This document shows positions 56,470-64,000 of a stretch of DNA of 64,000 nt, one piece after another (the stretch's first letter is position 1; each line of letters opens with the position of its first letter). The notes under the pieces were generated by a model. The model did no database searches and had not been told where the DNA came from. It saw only the letters and a program-made list of their open reading frames with translations. The DNA comes from Bacteroidota bacterium (GTDB lineage: Bacteria; Bacteroidota; Bacteroidia; B-17B0; Aurantibacillaceae), in contig JAFDYB010000007.1 of the NCBI GenBank assembly GCA_018267655.1, forward strand, positions 1-64,000, written 5' to 3'. The position numbers and the translations under genes are program-made.

Positions 56470-56483
56470 CTCAATAAAATGGC

Positions 56484-56789
56484 TTAGGCAATTTCAAATA
56501 AATCCTTTTCCAAAAAGGATTTAATTGATTGGTAATCCTCTTTTTGAATTTGCGCAGGATTTATTTTTGTAAAAAATGCCTTTTGATGTATCGCTAGAAT
56601 TGAAACAACATCAAATATTTCAGAAGGAATTGATTGAGAGTCTATTTTACCAGTAGTTAGTTTGTGAGTAATATCGACGATGTTATTTAATATATTCTTA
56701 TATGACTCGCTATCCTTTTCAATAACGTCATTTAAAAATGAAACATAAATTTCAATATTAGCTATTTTTGAATTTCTTGCAAATAACAT
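56484..56789 (-). CDS. small uncharacterised protein, first gene of the Dcd cassette
   Basis: A 101-residue helical protein (MLFARNSKIANIEIYVSFLNDVIEKDSESYKNILNNIVDITHKL, then IPSEIFDVVSILAIHQKAFFTKINPAQIQKEDYQSIKSFLEKDLFEIA). No family is recognised. It lies 14 bp upstream of the peptidase on the same strand. It could be the substrate, inhibitor or sensor for the peptidase or deaminase. Confidence rests on spacing and intact frame. Confidence 0.55.
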   Translation of the reverse strand: MLFARNSKIANIEIYVSFLNDVIEKDSESYKNILNNIVDITHKLTTGKIDSQSIPSEIFDVVSILAIHQKAFFTKINPAQIQKEDYQSIKSFLEKDLFEIA

Positions 56790-56904
56790 ATCAACGACGA
56801 ATTTCTACTTTTTGTACGTTCAAAAATTAAACGGGTTGCTAAATTATAAACTTTTCACTATTGATAACATATTGATTTTAAATATATTTCACTACAATAT
56901 TTAC

Positions 56905-56924
56905 TTCAGCAAACAAATTCTGAT
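56905..56924 (+). promoter_or_regulatory. operator-like direct repeat, copy 1
   Basis: TTCAGCAAACAAATTCTGAT, with the outer TCAG/CTGA forming a partial palindrome. It lies just upstream of the -33 box and recurs at 56966 with one mismatch. Confidence 0.6.
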
Positions 56925-56931
56925 TAAATTA

Positions 56932-56963
56932 TTTGTTTAGTATTTCCTAATTTTATACATTTG
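56932..56963 (+). promoter_or_regulatory. consensus promoter of the restriction-modification operon
   Basis: TTTG (56932-56935), 20-bp spacer, perfect -7 box TACATTTG (56956-56963). Transcription should start near 56970, about 14 nt before the ATG. Confidence 0.75.
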
Positions 56964-56965
56964 TA

Positions 56966-56985
56966 TTCAGCAAACATATTCTGAT
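56966..56985 (+). promoter_or_regulatory. operator-like direct repeat, copy 2
   Basis: TTCAGCAAACATATTCTGAT, 61 bp from copy 1 (about six helical turns). It covers the presumed transcription start and the first bases of the start codon at 56984, a position where a bound protein would block both initiation steps. Confidence 0.6.
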
Positions 56986-57553
56986 GCAAATAGTACTAAA
57001 AAACATAGCAGAGATTTTTTCCGGACACACAGTTCGTGGGCGTGTTGAAAGCGATCCGTCAGGAGACGTTTATGCTATCCAATTAAAAGATCTCGCAAAA
57101 CATTATTCTGAAATTACAGACTTTCCTCATCAAATAAAATCTACAGGTGTTCCCAAAAATCAATTTTTACAAAAGGGAGACATCCTGTTTGTTTCTAAAG
57201 GTGCAAATAACTTTGCATTGGTATTTGATAAAGATTATCCTGCAATCGCAATTTCTGTATTTTTTGTTTTAAGAATAACGGATAAGAAAGTTGACCCATA
57301 CTACCTAGCTTGGTATATCAATCAAGATAAAGCACAAGGATATCTTCACACCGGGAAAGAAGGCACAATGATTACAAATATTAACAAGGCAACACTAGAA
57401 AATCTAGAAGTTGAAATTCCCTCCAAGGATAAACAAAAAATGATAAATGAAATAAGTAAATTGTGGGAACGTGAAGTAGAAATTTCAGAAGCAATAATAG
57501 AAAAAAAGAAAAAATTAGTACATACATATTTAACGAACATCATAAAAAAATGA
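56984..57553 (+). CDS. half-size HsdS-like protein (single target-recognition domain)
   Basis: A 189-residue protein with one HsdS target-recognition domain: LKNIAEIFSGHTVRGRVESDPSGDVYAIQLKDLAKHY, then LQKGDILFVSKGANNFALVF, PYYLAWYINQ and the helical spacer (NEISKLWEREVEISEAIIEKKKKLVHTYL). A normal HsdS has two such domains; this one has a single domain and one long coiled-coil helix. Its stop overlaps the hsdM start by 4 bp (ATGA), so it is the first gene of the operon and translationally coupled. It may dimerise to form a symmetric specificity subunit, substitute for the full HsdS, or modulate it. Confidence 0.8.
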   Translation: MQIVLKNIAEIFSGHTVRGRVESDPSGDVYAIQLKDLAKHYSEITDFPHQIKSTGVPKNQFLQKGDILFVSKGANNFALVFDKDYPAIAISVFFVLRITDKKVDPYYLAWYINQDKAQGYLHTGKEGTMITNINKATLENLEVEIPSKDKQKMINEISKLWEREVEISEAIIEKKKKLVHTYLTNIIKK

Positions 57554-59070
57554 GTACAGCAACATACAAACCCACACAAGAAGAAATTAATTCAGCTCTT
57601 TGGGCTGCATGCGATAGCTTTAGAGGAGCAATTGACTCTCAGGACTACAAGAACTATATTCTAGCATTTTTATTCTTTAAGTATTTAAGTGATAAACACA
57701 AGGATAAATACGAGGAGTTTAAAAAGCAATACGGTAATGATGAAGAGTTAATTGCCCGGAAGCTTAGTCGTGAGCCTTTTATTTTATCAAGTGATTGCAC
57801 CTTTGATTATGTGGTTGAAAACAAGAACCACTCTAATCTTGGCGAATTTTTAAATAAGATCTTCGAGAAAATTGAAGATGATAATAAGGCAAAATTAGAA
57901 GGTGTATTTGGCGACCTTGATTTTAATTCAAGTTCAAAACTTGGAGACACAAAGGATCGTAATAGAAGATTGAAACTTTTAATAGAAGATTTTGACAAAC
58001 CAAAATTAAACTTCCGCCCTTCAGTAATTGGCAGCGAGGACATCATAGGTAATGCATACATGTACTTAATAGAAAAGTTTGCAGAGGGTGCAGGAAAAAA
58101 AGGTGGAGAATTTTATACGCCACACGAAGTATCGGTATTGCTTGCTAAACTAATTGCGCCTAAAGCCGGAGATCGTATTTGTGATCCTGCTTGTGGTTCA
58201 GGTTCATTGCTAATTACCGTAGCAGAAGAAGTACCTTTTAAAAAAGGAACACATGTACGTGATTGTTCATTATGGGGTCAAGAGAGTAATGGTAATACTT
58301 GGGCGCTTGGTAAAATAAATATGTTCCTGCACAATGCAGAAGCAAAAATAGAATGGGGAGACACTATTAATAATCCAAAGTTAGTAGAAGGTGATTCGTT
58401 AATGAAGTTTGATGTGGTGGTTGCAAACCCTCCCTTCTCGCTAGATAAATGGGGTGCTGAACATGCCGTGAACGACATCCATAAACGTTTTTTACGTGGC
58501 ATACCTCCAAAAACTAAAGGCGACTATGCTTTTATTTTACATATGATTGACACAGCTGTAGAGAAAACCGGGAAGGTTGGCGTGATTGTACCTCATGGTG
58601 TATTGTTTAGAGGAAGCAGCGAACGTGCTATTAGAGAGGTATTAATAAAAGAAAATTTATTAGAAGCTGTAATTGGTTTACCTGCTAACTTGTTTTATGG
58701 TACTGGTATCCCTGCTGCAATTCTGATTTTTAATAAAGGTAAGAAAAACAAGAATGTAACCTTTATTGATGCGAGCAAAGAATTTGAAGCAGGAAAAAAA
58801 CAAAACAAAATCAGAGAAGAACACATCAACGCTATTGTAAGTGCCTTTAAAAACACCAAAGAGATTGAGAAGTATTGCCACATAGCAACTTTTGAGGAGC
58901 TTGAACAAAACGATTTTAACTTAAACATACCTCGTTATGTAGATTCATTTGAAGCTGAAGAGGAAATTGACGTAAAGGCTGTACAAAAGGAAATTGATGT
59001 ATTGGAAAGAGAGTTAGTAGATGTAAGAAAGAAACTAAGTGGTTATTTAAAAGAACTTGGATTGAATTAA
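57550..59070 (+). CDS. hsdM: type I restriction-modification DNA methyltransferase subunit
   Basis: A 506-residue N6-adenine methyltransferase. The HsdM_N helical domain covers about 10-160 (EINSALWAACDSFRGAIDSQDYKNYILAFLFFKYLSD). SAM motif I is DPACGSG (212-218) and the catalytic NPPF is at 293-296, both intact, as is GGEFYTPHEVSVLLAKL. It modifies host DNA with HsdS and is also the core of the restriction complex. It overlaps the upstream half-HsdS by 4 bp and the downstream HsdS by one base. Confidence 0.96.
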   Translation: MSTATYKPTQEEINSALWAACDSFRGAIDSQDYKNYILAFLFFKYLSDKHKDKYEEFKKQYGNDEELIARKLSREPFILSSDCTFDYVVENKNHSNLGEFLNKIFEKIEDDNKAKLEGVFGDLDFNSSSKLGDTKDRNRRLKLLIEDFDKPKLNFRPSVIGSEDIIGNAYMYLIEKFAEGAGKKGGEFYTPHEVSVLLAKLIAPKAGDRICDPACGSGSLLITVAEEVPFKKGTHVRDCSLWGQESNGNTWALGKINMFLHNAEAKIEWGDTINNPKLVEGDSLMKFDVVVANPPFSLDKWGAEHAVNDIHKRFLRGIPPKTKGDYAFILHMIDTAVEKTGKVGVIVPHGVLFRGSSERAIREVLIKENLLEAVIGLPANLFYGTGIPAAILIFNKGKKNKNVTFIDASKEFEAGKKQNKIREEHINAIVSAFKNTKEIEKYCHIATFEELEQNDFNLNIPRYVDSFEAEEEIDVKAVQKEIDVLERELVDVRKKLSGYLKELGLN

Positions 59071-60290
59071 TGAGCAAGATAGAAAAACATAAAATCGGAT
59101 CATATATCGAACAAGCTACCGGGTTTCCCTTCGAAAGCTCTAAGTTTAATCAAGAACAAAACGGTATTCGGTTATTGCGTGGTATCAATATAACACGTGG
59201 CAGACTTCGTTTTGATTCTGACAATGAAATGTATTATGATGATCGTGAAGCCGATTTTTCAAAATTTCATTTAGCCGAAAATGATATTGTTATTTCAATG
59301 GACGGCTCCCTTGTTGGGAGAAATTATGCAATGGTAAATTCGGAATTTTTACCACTACTATTAGTCCAACGTGTTGCAAGAATAAGAGCTAATGGAACTA
59401 ATCTTGATCAAAATTATCTTTATCAATTCATTTCAAGTGACTATTTTATAAAGTACGTTGATTCAGTAAAAACAAGTTCAGGAATTCCTCATATTAGTTC
59501 AAAACAAATAAACGAATTTGAGGTGCCATTCTTTCCAGTTGAAGAGCAAAAGGGCATTGCTGAAATTCTTTCAACTTATGATGGAGCCATCGATAAGCTT
59601 TCAAAGTTGATAGTTTCAAAAGAAAAGCAAAAGAAAGGCTTAATGCAAAACTTGCTAACGGGTAAAGTGAGGTTTAAGGAGTTTAATAAAGACAAGTGGC
59701 GCGAATTTCCACTCTCTGATGCAGCTTGGTATCAGGAAGGTCCAGGATTGCGAACATGGCAATTTGCTAAGAGTGGCATCAAGGTAATAAATATAACCAA
59801 CATAGTTGATGGCGTACTTGATCTTTCAAAAACTGATAGACATATTAGTTTAGAAGAGTTCAACAAAACATATAAACATTTTGAGATTCAAGCTGGAGAT
59901 ATTGTAATCGCAAGTTCGGGAAATTCATATTGCAAACATGGTGTAGTTCGTGAATGTGATTTACCGTTAGTAATGAATACAAGCGTGATAAGGTTTAAAC
60001 CATTGGAAAATTGCGATTATAAATATTTAAATCAATTCCTAAAATCACCTTTTTTAAAATCACAAATCGATATTTTAATTACTGGTGGAGCTCAACCAAA
60101 TTTCGGTCCTGCTCATTTAGCTGAGATAACCATTCCACTACCCTCAATTGAAGAACAGCAAAAAATAGCTCAGGCTTTGAAAAGCGCAGATGATGAAGTA
60201 TCAAATCTTAAAACACAACTTGAAAATACTAAGCTGCAAAAAAGAGGGCTTATGCAGCAATTGTTAACAGGAAAAATCAGAGTAAAATAA
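59070..60290 (+). CDS. hsdS: type I restriction specificity subunit
   Basis: A 406-residue full-length HsdS with two target-recognition domains and two conserved helices. TRD1 is about 10-170 (IGSYIEQATGFPFESSKFNQEQNGIRLLRG... FFPVEEQKGIAEILSTYDGAIDKL), helix 1 with KQKKGLMQNLLTGKVRF; TRD2 about 215-365 (FPLSDAAWYQEGPGLRTWQFAKSGIKVINI... LPSIEEQQKIAQALKSADDEV), helix 2 with KLQKRGLMQQLLTGKIRV. The KGLMQNLLTGK / RGLMQQLLTGK pair is the standard circular-permutation landmark. The target sequence cannot be inferred. It shares one base with hsdM (TAATG). Confidence 0.95.
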   Translation: MSKIEKHKIGSYIEQATGFPFESSKFNQEQNGIRLLRGINITRGRLRFDSDNEMYYDDREADFSKFHLAENDIVISMDGSLVGRNYAMVNSEFLPLLLVQRVARIRANGTNLDQNYLYQFISSDYFIKYVDSVKTSSGIPHISSKQINEFEVPFFPVEEQKGIAEILSTYDGAIDKLSKLIVSKEKQKKGLMQNLLTGKVRFKEFNKDKWREFPLSDAAWYQEGPGLRTWQFAKSGIKVINITNIVDGVLDLSKTDRHISLEEFNKTYKHFEIQAGDIVIASSGNSYCKHGVVRECDLPLVMNTSVIRFKPLENCDYKYLNQFLKSPFLKSQIDILITGGAQPNFGPAHLAEITIPLPSIEEQQKIAQALKSADDEVSNLKTQLENTKLQKRGLMQQLLTGKIRVK

Positions 60291-60291
60291 A

Positions 60292-61167
60292 ATGAATCCA
60301 TTAGAAGATATATTTATAGAAGGACTTTTGAGAATTGATGACAAAGGAATCGTCTATCAAAAAGAGGATACAAAAGTTGAGTTCAAAGAAAAGTTCGATC
60401 GGGAATCGAAAGAAGCTCGTGCCAAATACACCAAGGAATTGGCAGCGATGCATAATTGTGAAGGAGGCTACCTAATTTTTGGAGTCGATGATAAAACAAA
60501 TGAGTTAAAGGGCTTAAATGATTTTAAAGACGTAGACAATGCTATTATAACTGACGACATTAATTCTTATTTCTCTCCTCACTTCAAAATCATTTCCAGG
60601 CATATTAAGATTCATGGAAAGGTTGTGTTTGTTATTTATGTTTTTAAAAGAGAAGGTATACCTACCGTTTGTATTAAAGGACATCAGGATGCTGGCATAA
60701 AAGAGGCGACAATCTATTGGCGATATTCAGGTCAATCATCGCCCATTGAAGCAGGAGATTTGATTAACCTTCTTCATTCTTTGCGAGGAGAAGAAGTTGG
60801 TGAATTAGTAGCGGTAAAAAAAACTGAGCTAAAGCTGCAATACAAACCTGATTTGAGGAGTAATGGTGGGCAGAGTGGTTTGGATAAAGTTAAGCTTACA
60901 TTGGATAATCACGGAGCAACCGCCAAAATACTAGAGCTTTTGGTTCTCGAAGGCAACGTTAATGCTGCTCCTTTTGGTTCTTTGCCAAGATTAGTTCGCA
61001 AAGGAGAATCATTTGTATTTCAAGTAAGCACAAGCGATGGTAGTGTTGCGAACTCAAAGCAATTTGCTCTGCAAATTAATTTTCAAGATGAAATGGAAAC
61101 GAAATATGCAATAATTGGAAAATATACAGGAGCCTCCGGAAAGTTTGGTGAGGCAAAGGAGGTGTAA
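60292..61167 (+). CDS. AlbA_2/Schlafen-like putative DNA-binding protein
   Basis: A 291-residue protein with an AlbA_2 domain in the N-terminal half: YQKEDTKVEFKEKFDRES (about 22-39), KYTKELAAMHNCEGGYLIFGVDDKTNELKGL (about 45-75) and IYWRYSGQSSPIE. This family is often called ATP-binding or Schlafen-like and is frequently found in restriction and defence islands. The C-terminal part (about 190-291) has a beta-sandwich look (GLDKVKLTLDNHGATAKILELL, ESFVFQVSTSDG). It starts 1 bp after hsdS. The TAA stop abuts the next ATG with no gap, so it is coupled to the SIR2-Argonaute gene. Confidence 0.75.
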   Translation: MNPLEDIFIEGLLRIDDKGIVYQKEDTKVEFKEKFDRESKEARAKYTKELAAMHNCEGGYLIFGVDDKTNELKGLNDFKDVDNAIITDDINSYFSPHFKIISRHIKIHGKVVFVIYVFKREGIPTVCIKGHQDAGIKEATIYWRYSGQSSPIEAGDLINLLHSLRGEEVGELVAVKKTELKLQYKPDLRSNGGQSGLDKVKLTLDNHGATAKILELLVLEGNVNAAPFGSLPRLVRKGESFVFQVSTSDGSVANSKQFALQINFQDEMETKYAIIGKYTGASGKFGEAKEV

Positions 61168-64000
61168 ATGATAACAAAAATTGAATATGATACTTTTATA
61201 AGAAGTTGGCAGATATTACCTGCTAACTCTATGAATGTGCTGCTCGGTGCAGGTGCTTCCATATCTTCAGGTATCCCAACCGGATGGATGCTAATGTGGG
61301 AGTTTAAAAAGAAGATATACTTATCCCAAAACAAACACGTAAGGGAAGAAAAATTTAAGGATTTAGAAAGCGAATCAAATCAAAAGATACTCCAGGAGTA
61401 TTTTAATACCCACGAAGGTTATCCCAAATTTGGTGACCCCCTTGAGTATTCGTTTTACTTTGAGAAGTGCTTTCCACAAGCGATTCATAGACAATTTTAT
61501 ATTCAAGAATTAATAAAAGATAAAAAACCTGCACTTGGATATTTGTGTTTGGGCGGTTTAATAAATAGTGGTCACATCAAGCATATATGGTCAACTAATT
61601 TTGATGATTTAGTTGAAAAGGGAGTATCGAGAATAGATCATTCCAAAAGTTTTGCATGCTACTCACCGGAAACAATTGGCAAATATGTTCAGTTAAATTT
61701 TTCCGACCCATGTGTAATGAAATTGCACGGTGATTTCAGATATGATTTTCTACAGAATACTGTTGCTGAAACTTCAGCAATGGCTTTGGAAAAGCAGTTA
61801 CATCAGGAATTTGTGGAACAGCATAAAAAGAAAGGACTCATAGTAATTGGCTATTCCGGTAGCGATGACTCGATTAAAAATGTGATAAGTGAATCTATTA
61901 ATTCTGACAATCCATTCCCTTTGGGGCTCATTTGGTGCATTAGAAAAGGGGAAACTCCTAAACCGGAAGTTATTGAATTGGTAAATAAGGCTAATTCGAA
62001 GAATAAGAACAGCGGCTTTTTAGAGATAGAAAATTTTGATGATTTTTTGTATCAACTATACGTTGGGAAAAAATTGAAAAATGAAGAAGTAGACAAAATA
62101 GCCGAAGCACTTTTCGAGAAACGTCAACCATTTAAAGCAAAGCAGGCTACTCCGCAGTCCTTTGCCCCTTTAAAATTAAATTGCTTCAAAATTATTTCTA
62201 TACCCAAAAATATTTATTCTTCACAAACGAAAATTAAAACTTGGAAGGAGTTAAATGCCTTTAAGGAAGGGAAAGACATGATTGTTGCTCCATCACGAGG
62301 TAAAACATATTTCTTTGGTGATCTTGAAAAGATAAAAGGATATTGTAAGGAAATATTAGAAAAGGAAATCGAAATAGAAGACGTCAAAAATGAGTGGCTT
62401 CGAAATGAAGATTCATTCTTTAAGAGTATGCTTTATGATTTAATCGAAGCAGCCCTCAAAGAAAAATTAGGATTAATCTGTACACGAAAGAAAAGTGGAA
62501 CAAAGAAATTTTATTCTCCAAGTCATACCATTGCCACAGATAACAGTAACTACGTTACATTTGAAGCCATTGAAATTCAATTAAACTATTTAAACGATCA
62601 ATTATGGATTAATCTTATGCCATGTGTTGAAGCGATTTCAAAAAGACAGCCGGAAAATCGCTTATCTAAGCAGGCTTTGGCAAACAAAATACTATCTCAA
62701 CGATACAACCAACAATACAATGGAACTTTAAAATTTTGGAATGATTTGTTTACTCAGGCGTTTGGAAGTCCAATGGAATTAAAATATTTCGGGTTCTCTA
62801 TACAGGTAAATGCCTTAAACGCCTTTGCAGGTGCAAAAATAAACGAGAAAATAACATCTTTTGAAGGAGCATTTAATTTAGTAGAACCAAAGCTGAAATT
62901 CAATCTATCGGACAATAATTATTCTACAATTCACCCATTAAAAGGATTAAAGGATTTTTATCCTTTAGATTATTCTTTTACCACTGATCACAATCTTAAA
63001 AGCACATTAAAGCTTGCTATAATCAGCCCTGATGATAAGTTTGATTTGCTGATTAAACAATTGAATTTACTAAAATCAAATGTCCCAATTAAATCAGAGC
63101 GTGAGTACTTAATTGATTATCCGGGATTCGATACCGTTTATCAAAAGTATATTGATTTTCCAGTTAGCAGCACAAGTGAACTTTGTTCTCTTATAAAAAG
63201 TTCAGAAGTATCGAGCATGAATATTCAGCAGTTCTATGATTTGATAAAAAGGAAAATTGATTACTTCGATTCCATCAAGGGTGATTTCAATCTTATCATC
63301 TTATACATACCTAAAGCGTGGGAAAGATTCAGAGAACAAAAAACTGACAATTTTTATTTCGACTTGCACGATTCTGTTAAACTCTATTGCGCTAAAAAGC
63401 ACATCAAGGTTCAATTTATTGAAGAGAAATCCTTGAACTACTTTGATCAATCCAAAGTTCAATGGTGGTTATCACTCGGACTCTATACGAAGTCCAATGG
63501 AATCCCTTGGATGTTGGAAGCTTCTAACGATTCGTCCGCCTATGTTGGATTAGGATTTGCGATAAAGAAGACAGCGACTAAAAACAAAGTTGTTATGGGT
63601 TGTAGCCAAATTTTTGATTCAACTGGTCAAGGATTGCGATTTATGCTTCAGCCCTTAAACAATCCGGTTATTCGTGGGAAGAATCCATTTATGAGCAAAG
63701 AAGATGCACGGAGAATAATGTTGAAACTTCGTGAATCATATAATAGACTTGATACTAACGGCAAACTTGAAAAAATTGTAATACACAAAACAACATACTT
63801 TACAAGGGATGAGATGGAAGGAATTGGGCAAGCATTGGAAGGTGTTCCTCAAATTGAATTATTACAAATTCAAGAACTTCATTCATGGAGAGGAATTCAA
63901 GGTGCGTATGACGCAAGCGGTAAACCAATAATACACAGCTATCCAGTTAAGAGAGGAACGACAGTTCAACTTGACAATCATAGTTTTTTGCTTTGGACAC
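61168..64000 (+). CDS. fused SIR2-APAZ-MID-PIWI protein, SPARSA-type Argonaute (3' end outside window)
   Basis: The frame is open from the ATG at 61168 to base 64000, 944 codons with no stop; it is complete only beyond the window. A SIR2-type NADase domain fills about 1-300: GAGAS (27-31), WSTNFDD with Asn144, LHGD with His187, and GYSGSDD (228-234). An APAZ-like region covers about 340-600 (FEAIEIQLNYLNDQLWINLMPCVE). The MID domain follows from about 613 (LKLAIISPDD, NLIILYIPKAWERF, LYCAKKHIKVQFIEEKSL with Lys738/Gln749, then GLYTKSNGIPW). The PIWI domain begins at about 792 (YVGLGFAI) where active Argonautes have a catalytic Asp; here Gly796 replaces it and IVIHKTT (871-876) lacks the third Asp, as in the inactive short Argonautes. 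Known SIR2/Ago systems deplete NAD+ on guide-directed plasmid or phage sensing; the single-chain form is the rarer arrangement. The ORF lies in a type I RM operon, with AAAGGAGG just before it. Confidence 0.87.
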   Translation, partial: MITKIEYDTFIRSWQILPANSMNVLLGAGASISSGIPTGWMLMWEFKKKIYLSQNKHVREEKFKDLESESNQKILQEYFNTHEGYPKFGDPLEYSFYFEKCFPQAIHRQFYIQELIKDKKPALGYLCLGGLINSGHIKHIWSTNFDDLVEKGVSRIDHSKSFACYSPETIGKYVQLNFSDPCVMKLHGDFRYDFLQNTVAETSAMALEKQLHQEFVEQHKKKGLIVIGYSGSDDSIKNVISESINSDNPFPLGLIWCIRKGETPKPEVIELVNKANSKNKNSGFLEIENFDDFLYQLYVGKKLKNEEVDKIAEALFEKRQPFKAKQATPQSFAPLKLNCFKIISIPKNIYSSQTKIKTWKELNAFKEGKDMIVAPSRGKTYFFGDLEKIKGYCKEILEKEIEIEDVKNEWLRNEDSFFKSMLYDLIEAALKEKLGLICTRKKSGTKKFYSPSHTIATDNSNYVTFEAIEIQLNYLNDQLWINLMPCVEAISKRQPENRLSKQALANKILSQRYNQQYNGTLKFWNDLFTQAFGSPMELKYFGFSIQVNALNAFAGAKINEKITSFEGAFNLVEPKLKFNLSDNNYSTIHPLKGLKDFYPLDYSFTTDHNLKSTLKLAIISPDDKFDLLIKQLNLLKSNVPIKSEREYLIDYPGFDTVYQKYIDFPVSSTSELCSLIKSSEVSSMNIQQFYDLIKRKIDYFDSIKGDFNLIILYIPKAWERFREQKTDNFYFDLHDSVKLYCAKKHIKVQFIEEKSLNYFDQSKVQWWLSLGLYTKSNGIPWMLEASNDSSAYVGLGFAIKKTATKNKVVMGCSQIFDSTGQGLRFMLQPLNNPVIRGKNPFMSKEDARRIMLKLRESYNRLDTNGKLEKIVIHKTTYFTRDEMEGIGQALEGVPQIELLQIQELHSWRGIQGAYDASGKPIIHSYPVKRGTTVQLDNHSFLLWT

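Noticed and set aside
52614..64000. CRISPR array near the defence genes
   Set aside because: No regularly spaced repeats are seen; the only repeat pair, at 56905 and 56966, is a promoter-bracketing operator.

Overview
The window is a stretch of a low-GC Bacteroidota chromosome (Flavobacteriia/Sphingobacteriia-like; I cannot name the genus). The evidence is the short primary sigma factor (287 aa), several promoters matching the Bacteroidota consensus TTTG-N20/21-TAnnTTTG, the lipoprotein BamA-type protein TamL, TPR-containing hybrid sensor kinases, DUF3078, SPOR and PD40 envelope proteins, and the metY-metX-hom order behind a SAM-I riboswitch. Gaps rarely exceed 300 bases and many starts are TTG or GTG.

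Layout. 1-5.4 kb: a secreted LamG/repeat adhesin-like protein (partial) and a one-protein hybrid two-component regulator. 5.4-16.1 kb: housekeeping genes for dTDP-sugar synthesis, polyprenyl diphosphate, sigma factor, glycolysis, methionine aminopeptidase, (p)ppGpp, glycyl-tRNA synthetase and RuvB. 16.1-18 kb: two orphan genes, one sitting between imperfect direct repeats. 18-25 kb: a DMT transporter, then a TPR-based signalling block (two TPR membrane proteins, a YggS protein, a TPR histidine kinase and a NarL-type regulator). 25-30 kb: TlpA-like thioredoxin, rRNA methyltransferase, TamL and a glycosyltransferase. 30-34.6 kb: a methionine operon read leftwards, headed by a Bacteroidota promoter, a SAM-I riboswitch and an unannotated 33-codon leader ORF whose last residues are almost all Cys and Met. 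34.6-52.5 kb: MbnP/MbnH copper proteins, RuvC, membrane and envelope genes, MscL, QueA, a potassium channel, a thioesterase and groESL.

52.6-64 kb: a genomic island next to tRNA-Leu(CAA). A large serine recombinase converges on, and its reading frame runs through, the tRNA gene. Behind it lie a three-gene cassette (small protein, HELGH metallopeptidase, dCTP-deaminase-like protein), then a divergent operon under a consensus promoter bracketed by two 20-bp operator-like repeats: a half-size HsdS, HsdM, full HsdS, an AlbA_2/Schlafen-like protein, and a long ORF that runs off the window. That ORF, absent from any complete-ORF list because it has no stop here, is a single-chain SIR2-APAZ-MID-PIWI protein, i.e. 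a fused Sir2/short-Argonaute (SPARSA-type) abortive-infection effector embedded in a type I restriction-modification operon. No hsdR is seen before the window ends.

The two strongest leads are the composite riboswitch plus Cys/Met leader peptide in front of metY, and the fused SIR2-Argonaute inside the restriction operon.
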